Shown piece by piece: positions 26,774 to 37,969 of a DNA stretch of 64,000 nt. The stretch is from Diadema setosum. Its lineage: Eukaryota > Echinodermata > Echinoidea > Diadematoida > Diadematidae. Made by a program: the position numbers and the translations under genes. The stretch lies in the NCBI GenBank assembly GCA_033980235.1, contig CM067075.1:3814348-3878347 (forward strand), given 5' to 3'. Numbering within the stretch: position 1 is the stretch's first letter; each line of letters begins with the position of its first letter. The notes under the pieces were generated by a model. That model ran no database searches, had not been told where the DNA came from, and saw only the letters and a program-made list of their open reading frames with translations.

Positions 26774-27222
26774 CTCGTTATTCCGGAGGACAATGAGGCA
26801 AAATAAAGAAAGGTTCGTTACTCCGATGGTTCGTTATACTATACATATACGCACCTTCTCTTATTTTCGGATTACGATCCTTTTGTGAACGAACCTTCGG
26901 AATAACGCCACCAATGTCCGGATGATGACGAACCTCTTTTCATTTTCGGATTAACGAACATTTGGGTATAGGGATTTGCGTATTTGAACCTCACAGTATT
27001 TTAGATTATTTTGTTTGTTTTGTTTTGTTTTGTTTTGTTTTGTTTTAATTCCGCCCGGCAGCTCAGGGAAGCACAAAATATAGGGAAACCTGATTTTCTT
27101 TGATAAATTTGTATTACCTTTTTCTTGTCGAGCTATTGTATTATTCGCAGTGCCGCATGAATAATTATGATGATGACTATAAGAATTTCATTTTGGGATT
27201 AACGAACCTTTGGAATAACGAT
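26774..27222. mobile_element. Foldback element carrying GGTTCGTTA/TAACGAACC subterminal repeats
   Basis: The left side has CGTTATTCCGGAGG and AGGTTCGTTACTCCG. The right side has the inverted GATTAACGAACCTTTGG and AATAACG. Inverted internal copies (GAACGAACCTTCGGAATAAC at about 26895, TTCGGATTAACGAAC at about 26945) fill the centre, plus a (TTTTG)n tract at 27010-27046. It is related to the 1.03-kb minisatellite and the 7.9-kb locus. Confidence 0.65.
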
Positions 27223-27232
27223 ATATCACCGT

Positions 27233-27775
27233 TTACAACTCTTTGATACACTGTATCCTCGATATCGGGTGCACAAAAGTCACAGTATGACATGGTCTTT
27301 CTATCACAACAACATTCTGATCTGTGATAAACTTTGTGTTGTCATAGACAGCAGTGCTGTTATTGTAAACACACAGTAGAATGAAAGTCATACTTTGGAT
27401 ACAAGGGTGCTTGGCGGCGTTGATCGCCTTGCCAAATTTGTGTTTCCTTTGATGCTCACTTGACAAAAGCTCCCCATAGCGTGTGTGTCTTTGCAGCCTA
27501 CAGGGTGCCATCACAGACCCGTCCGTACACCCACTCACCGTACACTGCTTTCTATTCTGGGTATACTTGCCATTGCAGGTGTTTGATATCTGATGACACG
27601 CTATCGATTTAGTCATTGATGAAGCAGGAAACATGCGATTAGGTTGGGTTTGAAAATATAGCGACACCTTGCAGATACTGTTACTTAGACGTCGCAAGGA
27701 AAATGGCGACAGTCGCAAAGTATATTTCACATGTTCCGTTGTTGGACATTCACCCCAACAAAATAATCCAAACAA
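27233..27775 (-). other. 180-residue open frame of unknown status
   Basis: This is the third-longest open frame in the window (after the GCNT gene and one other plus-strand frame) and is Cys/His-moderate (NTCNGKYTQNRKQC region near residue 66), without signal peptide, transmembrane segment or family motif that I recognise. It lies 0.6 kb upstream of the GCNT coding exon on the opposite strand. It could be a lone exon of an uncalled gene or a chance frame in slightly GC-richer DNA. Function is not assigned. Confidence 0.2.
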
Positions 27776-28261
27776 ACAGTTTGCTTTACTTTGCTTAAAT
27801 TTGTCGCGAAAGTACCCAGTAAAGGGTCGATGACTACTAATCTAGATATCATAACCACATAAGATCATTCTGGAAAAATGATTTTATTCATGTTAACATA
27901 ATTACCGTGGTATTCCTAAAGAGGTAAAACATTCCATTCGTTCATGATATCGCATTGTCTTTGGGATTGTATAATGGTGGATATTACTCTTGGATTCGAA
28001 ACAGAAAGTCCTAAATCATCTTGGAGAAAACCCACAAAATGTTATACTATTTGACCATGATGTAGTAATGAGTAAGCATCCCTGCATTTCCGGAGGATAT
28101 AAAGATAAGCCCTTTTGTAGGGCAGTGCTAACACTGGAGATGATCTCACTGTACATGCCATGACATATTATTAATATTGTTTACCTTGCTTACTTTATGC
28201 ATTCTGTAAGTTCATTGATGTGTTTCTCATCCCCGCACCCTCTCTCTCCTTTTCTCCGTAG

Positions 28262-28355
28262 TATGTGGGAGCAACTGGAGTCCTATACCCTTAGCATCAC
28301 TCACGTCTAGGGTTCGCAGTCGCTACGAATACCAGCAAAGGTCATTTGACGAAAG
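28262..28355 (+). other. 5' UTR part of the GCNT coding exon, with splice acceptor
   Basis: A pyrimidine tract (28240-28258) ends in CCGTAG with AG at 28260-28261, so the terminal exon probably begins at 28262 and at least one upstream non-coding exon exists. An in-frame TGA lies three codons before the ATG at 28356 (TGA CGA AAG ATG). Confidence 0.6.
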
Positions 28356-29768
28356 ATGGGGGTCTACTATCCGCAGAGGCAGTTCCGCGTTTTGCTGCTT
28401 GTTGGCTCTTGGGTCATCCTAGCATGCTTGATCTGGACAATTGCCGTGTATTCTTCGCACGATTCAAAACTCCAAGCAGTACGGGACAACAAAATGTCCT
28501 CCATACGTCGTGTCGAAGAGTCTTCTGCCAAGCCGAGCCCGGCAAAACATGTCAACACCACACTCCATGCGACCGTTTCTCTGGATGGATCAACGCCCCA
28601 TGTCCCATCCTCTCCATTCTATCAGTTCCCAGTAAATTGCAGTGCAATATTCGACGACAATACGCGCGAAATACAGCATGCGGAACTTTTGCTCCGGACA
28701 GAAAAACAAAAGAACAAGGATAGCAAAATTCCAATACCGAACGATGATGAGATAGCATCATTTAGTGAGAACTGTACGTACTACAAGGAGGCCAGAGACT
28801 ACCCGACAAAAGTACTCAGTAAAGAGGAAGAGAACTTCCCGCTAGCCTTTATCATACTGACTCACAGGAACGCTGCGCAAACAGAACTTCTACTACGTTC
28901 GATATACCAACCTCACAATGTTTATGCCATCCACCCTGACGCCAAGAGTCCACCCGTGTTTCTTCGCGCCATCAAAAATCTTGCGCGCTGTTTCGACAAC
29001 GTGTTCGTCTGCTCAAAACTAGAGGCAGTGAAATACGCTGGGTTTACACGTCTCTTGGCCGATATCAACTGCATGAAAGATCTGGTGAAACACAAAGTGA
29101 AATGGCGTTACGTCATCAATCAGTGTGGGGAAGCTTTTCCACTGAAGACGAATGTGGAGATGGTGAGACAGATAAAGGCATATCATGGCCGCAATGATGC
29201 TGAAGGCTACGTAGCGCCTCATAAGCTTGGTAGATTCCACGTGTTTAGTCCCAAGCGGCGACAATTTAAGACGGCTAATGAGATGCTACAGAGATACCCG
29301 CCACCAAACAACATCTCTCTATTTTCTGGAAATGCTTACAACACACTAAGTCGCAAGTTCGTGGAGTACGTCCTCAACGATGAACTACCCGTCAAGTTCT
29401 TGGAGTGGATCAACATGACCTACTCCCCAGACGAACATTTCTGGAGCAGCCTTCAGAGAGTCCCAAGTGCGCCCGGGAGTTACACAAATGTCACCCATAA
29501 AGACATTAATACCAGCTTTGTCAAGTGGGCTGGTGAGACGTTCTTCAAGCCATGCAAAGGCACCTTCGTCAGGGGCATCTGTGTAATGGGTACAGCTTAC
29601 TTGCCTTATGTCGCACGACTGCCCCACCTCTTTGCCAATAAATTTCACTATTCATACGATCCCATAACGATGCAGTGTATGCAAGAGCTGCTAACAAATA
29701 GGACTTATAATCCTAAACTCACGAAGGAGTATTATCCGGAATTCCCTGCAAAGCGAAAATGGTATTGA
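28356..29768 (+). CDS. Core-2/I-branching beta-1,6-N-acetylglucosaminyltransferase (GCNT family)
   Basis: The enzyme transfers GlcNAc from UDP-GlcNAc in beta-1,6 linkage to galactosides or GalNAc of O-glycans in the Golgi. The 470-residue product is a type II membrane protein: short cytosolic tail, signal anchor at residues about 11-32, stem to about 160, then the GT14/Branch domain at about 162-445. Family landmarks include FPLAFIILTH (161-170), CFDNVFV (212-218), DINCMKDL (236-243), NQCGEAFPLKTN (255-266), LFSGNAY (322-328) and TYSPDEHFW (355-363), where Glu360 corresponds to the catalytic base Glu320 of mouse GCNT1. HLFANKF (424-430) is near the end. Eight N-X-S/T sequons fit a luminal domain. 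Length is slightly above the vertebrate 428-455 residues because of the stem. All coding sequence is in one exon, as usual for this family. The start has A at -3 and G at +4 and follows an in-frame stop. Which paralogue (GCNT1, 3 or 4) cannot be decided. Confidence 0.96.
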   Translation: MGVYYPQRQFRVLLLVGSWVILACLIWTIAVYSSHDSKLQAVRDNKMSSIRRVEESSAKPSPAKHVNTTLHATVSLDGSTPHVPSSPFYQFPVNCSAIFDDNTREIQHAELLLRTEKQKNKDSKIPIPNDDEIASFSENCTYYKEARDYPTKVLSKEEENFPLAFIILTHRNAAQTELLLRSIYQPHNVYAIHPDAKSPPVFLRAIKNLARCFDNVFVCSKLEAVKYAGFTRLLADINCMKDLVKHKVKWRYVINQCGEAFPLKTNVEMVRQIKAYHGRNDAEGYVAPHKLGRFHVFSPKRRQFKTANEMLQRYPPPNNISLFSGNAYNTLSRKFVEYVLNDELPVKFLEWINMTYSPDEHFWSSLQRVPSAPGSYTNVTHKDINTSFVKWAGETFFKPCKGTFVRGICVMGTAYLPYVARLPHLFANKFHYSYDPITMQCMQELLTNRTYNPKLTKEYYPEFPAKRKWY

Positions 29769-29787
29769 ACAAGTGGATATCATTATC

Positions 29788-29793
29788 AATAAA
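29788..29793 (+). terminator. AATAAA polyadenylation signal candidate
   Basis: A canonical hexamer lies 20 bases after the GCNT stop codon. Used alone it would give a very short 3' UTR, and further signals downstream may be used instead. Confidence 0.4.
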
Positions 29794-30266
29794 TGTCTCA
29801 TAGAGAACCCCTTAAAAAGTATGCGTTTGGCCAGTACGGTCGTTTCTTTCTGATCACTTCGATAGGATGAAACAGATAAACTTTCCTCACTTACGTGTCA
29901 GACGATATCGCCTTTTTGAACCATTGTCAACGTCTTCTGTGTTGGTTAGAATTCAACATCAATGTACAGATTGAAGCAGAGGCAAGTTTCCAACATGAGG
30001 AAAAATGTCTGGTGTGCTTTCATCAGTCCTTGTTCCAACAACCTTCTGTCAGTAAGGAAGATCCCGAAGGTGTCCAAAGATCATCGTTAGAGAAGATATG
30101 GACATATGGCTGCTTGTGATTAAGATAAAGGAGTTGACGGGAACAAAATGGATATTTGAGGGTTTTAGGGTTTGAAGAGGCAAGATTGACGGGACTCACT
30201 CAACATCCATCGTTTATCTATTCCATTTATTTCGTTTATGATCAATCTTATAAGGTGAACATTCAA

Positions 30267-30509
30267 CACTCTTAAAACATCCGGGTCAGAACTGGCCCGG
30301 AAAGGATCCGTTGGGGTCACACCCCGTTCCGAGTCAGAAATGACAAGGAATGGGGTAAGATATGACCCCATTCAGAGTCATGAATTGGGTCAGGGTGACC
30401 CCATTCCGGGTCTTCATGACCAAATTCCAAGTCATCTTCGATTCGGAACGGGGTGTGACCCCAACGGACCCGGATCAAGGTCAGTTCTGACCCGGATTTT
30501 TTTTGAGTG
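30267..30509. mobile_element. 243-bp foldback MITE with CACTC ends
   Basis: The left end CACTCTTAAAACATCCGGGT and inner CCGTTGGGGTCACACCCCGT pair with the right-hand ACGGGGTGTGACCCCAACGG and CCCGGATTTTTTTTGAGTG. The centre repeats GACCCCATTC and GGGTC. Arms are about 70 bp with small indels. No clean target duplication was seen, so the superfamily is undecided. Confidence 0.8.
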
Positions 30510-30519
30510 AAGTCCAGGA

Positions 30520-32590
30520 CACAAGAGTTTCAGAGTACTGTATAATGCATACTTTACCATGTTTACATTAGACATGAAGATAAGGGCATGTATCCATGAT
30601 TGGAAATGAACTTATAACATAAAGTGTCTGGCAGTGTCTTTGAGTGTTAGTAACTTCTTCGGGATGTTTCTAGTATTTACACGTATTTCAATTTAACGTT
30701 AAGCTTCAACGACACATCTTTTTGTTCATAAACAAACTACAATTCGTAGAACTGTTACATTTAAAGATATCTTCCTGTTGAAATAGACTAAACAGGTTTT
30801 ACTGCAACACTTCTTGAATATTTCTTTGTTACATTGTGACAATCGCTTCCGTATTATAGATACGCTACACTATTACACAGTTCTGGTTGGAACAGGATTC
30901 TAATCACGGTCTACCGTAATTTTTATTCAAAAATTTCGAGACTTCGGGATATAAAGCTTTTTCGGCCCTAAAGTCCAATTTTGTATCTATCACACTTATG
31001 ATGAAAAGTTGAGAATATTGTCATTATTGTAGAAATCTTGGTCACAGGAACAACATATCACTTTTTACATGAAAGTATTTTCTTCATAAGCGAGTTGGAA
31101 TGTAAACATAACGAGAATAAGTTATGTCCACAAGAAATTTTGTTTTTTGATGACGGCCACCACTTCGTCTGTTGGTAAGCATGATGAAAAACTTCGTTTC
31201 ATTCATTTTTGTGTGCTGAAAAAGAGTGGAGAAATTTTATTCAAACCTTACTAAAAGAATCGACAAAAAAATGTCGACTCCTATGGCGTAGGATATTCTC
31301 CTCGTGAATTTTCAGCTGTACATTACACACCACTCTAATCATCACTTCATCTTCAGTATAGTCAATCGATAATCATTACGCAATAATCCGCGTAAGATTT
31401 GGTGCAATAGTCTTCGATATACGTCTTGAGTTTTCATGTGCTGAAAGTGCAATTTTGAAATTTGACGTTGGATTTTCAACTTCAAATCAAAACGGTGCCT
31501 TTCGTGAAATCAGTCATTTCATTTGCTTTGCTGCATTAAATTAAGTGCCAAGTGAGATGTCTACGTGAATATTGCCTAAAAGGCGACAATTCAGAATCAA
31601 ACTACTTCTTCATCAGATCTTGCCAGTGATGTCATGATTGTGCCTTAATATACTTTTGTAGATACTGTATATGATGATAAGCATCCAAATGATAAAATCA
31701 TACCTTGATCTTCGTTTGCCTTGCGTTCACAAGATTACCTAAGAATGTAGTTTGTTGCGTACTGTGGACGGAATGAAATTACTCATAGTGTTTGGTGAAT
31801 TACATTATTCATACAATGTTTCGTAAACATGAACGTTACAAAGCAGTCGTTTATCTTTGCCTTTAACCATCGCCTTCAATTCGGATCTTTCTCAAAATTC
31901 AGACAGGTAATTGCTGTACCCTAGACGAGAAAAATACTGTACCCTTTATGCTTCTTTATTTTTAAATGAAGCTCTGATCAGTACTTCCTAGTTATTGGGT
32001 AAGTGTAAAAATGTGTAATGACTGACCAACCTAATGGAGTATCTGTCTGAGGAGAATGGGACTCGAAAAGGTGGGGCAACTGCTAATTTGGCGCGGCTAC
32101 AATGAAGTGGGATCTAGCACAATGCTCGCTATAATCATCGATTCGAATAATCACCACGACTTAAATCTGAGTGATAATGACTGAGTGCAGTCGCACTGAT
32201 AAGTAGCCTATGAAATTATAATATATATTATTTTTTTCACTCTAGTGCATATTTGAATCCACTGGAAGTCCCAGTGAAAATGTTAAATACATACAGAAAT
32301 AATTTTGGCTCGCAGGCACACAAGAAAGATAAAATATTTTAGCATCTATATAGACAGATTGACTAGTATGGGTTAAGATTGGATACTCATGTAGTGTGAT
32401 TCTTTGGCGGGACGTGAAACATATTCATCTGTTTGACGAGGGGAACTGTCCGGATGGTGGGTAGACAGTTGCCGCAAGACGGGATGGGGTGGGGCTGCAA
32501 TCGGCCTTACATTTGGCTCTTTAAAATGATGTTAATAAAAAAAAAAAACAGAACCCTGGGCCCCCGGTTGCCAAGCCTCCACCCCCCCCC
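30520..32590. other. Intergenic, nothing recognised
   Basis: AT-rich DNA with unusually few long frames or simple repeats. A short GTCGACA-type hairpin occurs near 31264. No gene or RNA was recognised. Confidence 0.35.
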
Positions 32591-32595
32591 CCCTC

Positions 32596-32596
32596 C

Positions 32597-32639
<43 letters not shown>
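32596..32639. repeat. (CA)n microsatellite after a C-run
   Basis: A C-run at about 32582-32596 is followed by about 20 CA units. Confidence 0.97.
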
Positions 32640-32641
<2 letters not shown>

Positions 32642-32644
32642 CTC

Positions 32645-33590
32645 TTGGTAGTCCTTTGAGGTGTAACAGGTCTTGTATGGTATAATAGAACGCTAGATGG
32701 GGTACTACTCTTTATGATACTCTTGAATGAAATCAATGCAATATACCTGTCGCATTAAAAGCAACGAGGATGCCGGAAGCAAGTTTTAGATTCCATTGGG
32801 CCACAATTTTTATTTATTTATTTTTTTACTTCCTAATTTTTAGGCAGAGTTCTTAGCGAATAATGCGTGCCATTACGTACGGAGATGTTTGTGTGTGCGT
32901 ATGTCTGTGTATATGGTAGTCTACATTCTGGATAAGAATCTTGTCAATTAATGATTTCATACTGATCGCTGTGCCTTGAATGTTTTCTCTGATAAAAGTA
33001 TTGAATTATTTACTGGAAATGCACAATTTAACTGATCACCGTACTGACGGAGCAGTTTGCAATAAACGTCTAATGACAAAAGGTGGACGAGCTACATCGA
33101 CTTTCCCGCATTTTGTCTTTTTACACGTCTATTGATGTCATGTTCAAGCTGATTTCAACGTATTTTTATGTGTTTGTGTGTTTTTGTCTGCGCATGCGTG
33201 CAGTCCCGGCCCGGCCCGGGTGACACGGGCTTTTGGAACAGAGTGCATTAATGATGAGTGATCTGGGTGTGTGCAGAGCAATATTAGTGTGGATCGAGGG
33301 TCCAGAGCCAGCGTCAGCTGGGAGTATGCAGTGGTGGTATGCTAGTAGTTTAGAGTGTGCTGAGCCAGCCTGAGCTCATTGTAGAGCATGAACACAAGCT
33401 GTAAGGTCCGTAGTGTAGACAGTATGGCGTAGCACGGGCTACATACTAAGTATAGTGCAGAGTGACCAAAGTGTGTGCACTACACGGGCCCGGAGCAGGG
33501 AGGTGGTCTCTTCCACCTCCCTGCCCGGAGCCTACACGGGGATTGAATGAATGCATCAATTTAGGGTCTCCGAATCACCATGCAGGTAGT
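32645..33590. other. Intergenic; short perfect hairpin at 33495-33524
   Basis: GCAGGGAGGTGG, TCTCTT loop, CCACCTCCCTGC form a 12-bp perfect stem flanked on both sides by CCGGAG. The surrounding 33190-33480 is GC-richer than average but has no recognisable coding sequence. Confidence 0.5.
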
Positions 33591-33860
33591 AAGTCCTACA
33601 TCGTCAGCAATGTTTGCGAAAAATCGGATAATAAGTTCAAAGTTATCGAAGCGTTAAAGTTTTGGTGCAGGTTTCGATCGCTGGATGACAAGACACTTTG
33701 TGACGTCACGCATGGGAAATGATATAGAAAATGAAAAAAGAATTCCATACGTGTTATTTTTAAAAGCACTCATTCTCTCAACTTGTTACTAACAGAATGT
33801 TGAAGCTGTCATTATCCCCCTGCTTTCTGAAAGAGGAATTCAACTGCTCTTCCATTATGC
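33590..33860. repeat. Dispersed repeat family (CATGG/TGATGACGTCAC type), copy 1
   Basis: It shows the ordered words ATCGGATAATAAGTTCAAAG, AAAGTTTTGGTGCAGG, TGACGTCACGCATGG and later CCCCCTGCTTTCTGAAAG. The same order, diverged, occurs at 37590-37960 and 61520-61700. It looks non-coding, and ends were not determined. Confidence 0.5.
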
Positions 33861-34097
33861 TATAGAAAAGTGAAAATAGGTCCTATGTAACATTTTCTTT
33901 ATACATGCATTATTTTCCTTCAGTAGGTTTTAAATACGTGAAGTCAAAAAACCACTGTAGGGCCTACTATAGGCCTAGTCTTCTCACCCATCGAATGCTG
34001 CACCAAAAGCTAGACATTCATAACTTTTGATCATACTGTCCAATTTTTCCTGAAAAAAGGCGCCGTGTTCTACTATAGGCCTATTAATATCGTTTCA

Positions 34098-34186
34098 TTT
34101 AATTCAATTCAAATGAAATTTCATTTCCAATAGCACATTTCTGTTGTTGATACAAGCTCGAGGAAAAAAATACAATTTACTGTACA
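34098..34186 (-). mobile_element. Short LINE 3'-end remnant
   Basis: On the plus strand it reads TTCAATTCAAATGAAATTTC, then ATTTCCAATAGCACATT. This resembles the reverse of the tail and adjacent 3' UTR of the 58-kb LINE. Only about 90 bp remains. Confidence 0.35.
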
Positions 34187-34189
34187 ATT

Positions 34190-34190
34190 T

Positions 34191-34276
<86 letters not shown>
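34190..34276. repeat. (ATATAC)n hexanucleotide microsatellite
   Basis: About 14 perfect copies of CATATA read head to tail. Confidence 0.97.
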
Positions 34277-34289
34277 AATCATGAAACTA

Positions 34290-35108
34290 GTTGTATGTTT
34301 TGAAAATAACCCAATTGTTATTGGAAAAGAGAAGCCCACGTTGGTACTTGAAGACATCACAGCTTGCAGAAATGTGGGCCACTTAATTCAAATAATAATC
34401 ATTATCGGGGTTTCATTCTTCGATCAACAGGATTATTACTTTGTGTCCCCTTGTTCTCCCACGAATGATCCATCTCATTTTGGGAGAATCAAAGAAGATG
34501 AATTTTCAGAAATATATACATTCGGTTTGGATATTACATGAAATATAGTAACAGACACACATGTCACACCCACATGCACACACACACACACACACACACG
34601 CAAACACACAAATATTACTACAATGCATGTGCGGATGTATGTAAATTATTGTGCTGTGAAAGTGAGCGAGGTTACGAAGGCCCACCGTAATGGAGAGCAC
34701 TCCAGCCTATAACCAGGCCCCTTACATTGTAAAAGTCATTATGGGATATTATGCATGACAACATTTGGAGCAAATTGCCTCTCTCGATCGGATCACATCG
34801 GCATCGGACACCGTTGTTTATGTTTGTCATATATGACAGATTGCTGAAATAATATTTATAATGAATATCATTTACAAAATATCACAACGGTGGCATCACT
34901 TAAAAGGGGTGCGGCCGGATGATTGAAAGGACCAGAGACACGCAAACCACCAAAGTGCCGCGAGAAGAGAAGAATCAGAGATAGAAATACTGCGTGAGCA
35001 AACATGATCCTCCTATCGATCACACCCCTTGACAGAAAGCTCCAATCGTGTCGCGCCAGCATCAAAAGTGCGCCCCTCGCGATCGTTGACCCTTGAACGG
35101 TCCTTTGA
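34290..35108. other. Intergenic, nothing recognised
   Basis: Includes a short CA run at 34575-34602. No gene or RNA was recognised. Confidence 0.35.
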
Positions 35109-35552
35109 ATAAGCCAGTTCGGAGTTAGCTCATGGGCACATTGGTACGAATGACCTTTCTTTTTTCTCAGTTGGTTAGGGGCACTTCACTCGTTTTCAGA
35201 GCGACATAATGCATAAGCTTTACGTAACAATTTATGGGATTCATCAATCCCGTTCAAAGAAAGAATAAACTTGCGTAGACCAGATGAGCAGAATGATCTG
35301 TCAATTCACACTTGAGAAAGCATCCATTTCATTATTTTGCATTGGATGTATTGACAATCTCTTTCTATTGATATTGCCAAATACCACTTTTGCTGTCAGG
35401 TGGATGTGCTGGCAAGCGGCATTTATAAGGATTACATGAATAATCATTACATGACAGATTCTTATCCCATTAAATTTAAAAACCAACATGCCCGTTGGTC
35501 CGAATGACCTTGTTTCTGCTCATGCGCAAAGTGGAACTCCGAACTGGCTTAT
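35109..35552. mobile_element. 444-bp foldback MITE, ATAAGCCAGTTCGGAGTT ends
   Basis: The left end AATAAGCCAGTTCGGAGTT, with CATTGGTACGAATGACCTT inside, is mirrored by CATTCGG/AAGGTCATTCGGACCAA-type sequence and AACTCCGAACTGGCTTAT at the right. The pairing spans about 55 bp with an offset. It has no coding capacity. Confidence 0.8.
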
Positions 35553-36058
35553 AGCCCGGCGTACAGTACTACAGTAGTCTCCGCATACTAGTAATCGGGT
35601 AGTGTCGGGCAGAGCATTTTTCTTACCCGATTAAGCGGTGTGCCGATTAATTGTACACAGCATAATTATTATAATGAACATAAACAATTAAAGTCACTCA
35701 CGGAATGTAATGTACATGTACTCGATAAATTAAGCCTACAGGCTTAGGCCTACTATTTCTTTGTTTTCTCTTGACAAACATCCTCGTCATGATAAGGACT
35801 TTTCATTTGCATGTGATTTTTGTTGTTTTGTTTTTAATAGCTATAGGGTAAGGCATACACCAAGCTCAGACTGGCTCAGCACACCCTATGTACACAGCAT
35901 TAACAGTCCATTTTACACCTGCACACACCCACCTCAAGCTGGCTTTGAACACTCTGCACCAGAGTATAGAAACGCTTCTATACTCACTGCTCTGCACTAT
36001 CCAGCACACCCCCTACGGCGCGCCACTATGTGCCGATGTGCGCCACTATGGCGCATCA

Positions 36059-36230
36059 CCCCCCCCCCCCCCATTATTATCTCTTTTAAAGCTCCTCCCC
36101 CCCCCCCTTTTTTTTTTCTTGTAAGCTGATGAAACCCGGCAGTGGTACGAAAAAATTCCTTTTAAGGCCTTTTTTGTTTTGTTTTGTTATTTTTGCTTGT
36201 CAGCTGATGAAACCCCCGGAAGTGACATCT
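36059..36230. repeat. C-runs and an 80-bp-spaced direct repeat
   Basis: C runs lie at 36059-36072 and 36096-36108. AGCTGATGAAACCC occurs twice (about 36125 and 36203) in the same orientation after CTTGT, suggesting a degenerate tandem duplication. Confidence 0.6.
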
Positions 36231-36724
36231 TACTTTGCGCCCTCAATTCCTGGATCTGTTTTAAAATGTTGTTGACTGTTGTTAAATGAAAATTTCAGTT
36301 GCCTGATAATGAAAATACATTCTTCAAAAATTATGACGTCACACGCTGCAATTCAACATGCATACTCTCAATTTCACTTATGAGTAATTTCTGAAATCCT
36401 TCTTTACAAAATGAAGAAAGACATGATTACTTCATATATCTTTGCATAATGATGAATTCATAGTTTTGAATATCCATATTCTTAAAAAATAACTGTACTG
36501 CCAGTGGAATTTTTTATTATTTTGATTGGTATTGAGCAGTACTCATCAACCATGGCATATTACATCTCCTGCTGAGTCAGTTTATCTCATATCAGACAGA
36601 CACAACTACAGTTTAAAAGAGACCTTTTCACAAAAGTTTATGCAGATTGTAAGATAGTTACAGTACAGTACATGTACATAGAAGCACATGTAATACATGT
36701 ATATTGTTACATGCCTTCAGCTTA

Positions 36725-36969
36725 GGGGGTGTTGCAAGAAAGTGTGATCAATTGCAACTCCCCAAAATTAATTGCAATTCCTGCAATTGGTTGCAGATCT
36801 GCAAGTTATGATTGATTCTGTTGCAAGAAAGATACAATTGATTGCAAATCAATCGCAAGCTCACTTCTAGCAACAGAAACTTGCTTTCGAGTGCAAGTTG
36901 CAATTGATCTATCAATTGCAAAGCTTGAAATAAACATTTGCAGTCAACTCAACTTCCTTGCAACACCCC
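36725..36969. mobile_element. 245-bp foldback MITE with GGGGTGTTGCAAG ends
   Basis: It starts GGGGGTGTTGCAAGAAAG and ends with the inverted CTTCCTTGCAACACCCC. The interior is a series of AATTGCAA/TTGCAATT words in both orientations. TTA stands directly left and one base off to the right, compatible with a PIF/Harbinger-type TTA duplication. Confidence 0.8.
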
Positions 36970-37589
36970 ATTAGTCTTGTTAAACACATTATTAATATAC
37001 AGTGTGTGTTAAGAAGTGAAAAGGGTGTGTGAAAATAAGGACAGAATTTCATCGTCTCACTCATGCACTTGTAACTTCCAGGAAGACACATACTGATACA
37101 ATTCATGAACACAAACACATTAAGTACAAACTACTACTGTGTAAAGTCAAAGATTGTTTAATCTGCACAGGCAAAAGTCCAAAGGATCTTTTGATTAACA
37201 AATGATTGATCTGACAAATGTACATTTTGAAAGATGGGGAAATGTGGTTTCACTGCCAAACGCTGGTTGTCTTTTTTTACTTTCAACATCAAGTGTTACA
37301 CATGCCACATGCAATGTATATACCCTGATGTTATAGGGGACTGCAATTCAATATCCATTTTTTAATACAATAAGAACACACTCGAGGGACTGGTCTGTGT
37401 TCTTGTATGTGTGTTCTTGTAATGTGTGTGTGTGTGTGTGTGTGTGTGTGATTTGCTGTTGCCTTTTTTTTGTGGGGGGAGAGGATATTCCTATGATTGG
37501 CAACTAACGGTCACAAGCTGCCATCAAATCAAATCATCATACATGTACTGTCTCAAGCAGTGATGTGCACCAACCTACCAGGTACCTTA

Positions 37590-37960
37590 GTACACGAACC
37601 AGTAATTGCACTCCTCAAAAATGAATGAGACCCAAATGTTGTGGATTGCACACATACAGAAATTACAGAACACATCAGTGAAATTTGAGGAAAATCAGAC
37701 AATCCCTTCAAAAGTTATGCATTTTATAAGTTTCACCACAACCAAACCTGGATAAGAAAACTTCAATTACTTGTGATGTCACACATGGGCAACAATACAA
37801 AGAAAATATATCAATCAAAAGTATCAAACATTTTAATTTTCCAGCAATAATGGAAAGCAAACACACTGGCTTCCCTAGCTTTCAGAGGGCAGTGGGAATA
37901 ATAATATCATCAAGCATTGTCAGTTACAAGGGGAAGGAATGTGTACTTTTCATGAAATAT
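37590..37960. repeat. Dispersed repeat family (GATGTCACACATGGGCAAC type), copy 2
   Basis: The words AATCAGACAATCCCTTCAAA, TTTCACCACAACCAAACC, TGTGATGTCACACATGG and CTTTCAGAGGGCAGTG follow the order seen in 33590-33860. Confidence 0.5.
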
Positions 37961-37969
37961 CAATTATTT

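Noticed and set aside
28346..28723. Second open frame overlapping the GCNT start
   Set aside because: It is a shadow of the GCNT frame; only the longer frame carries the GT14 domain and a good start context.
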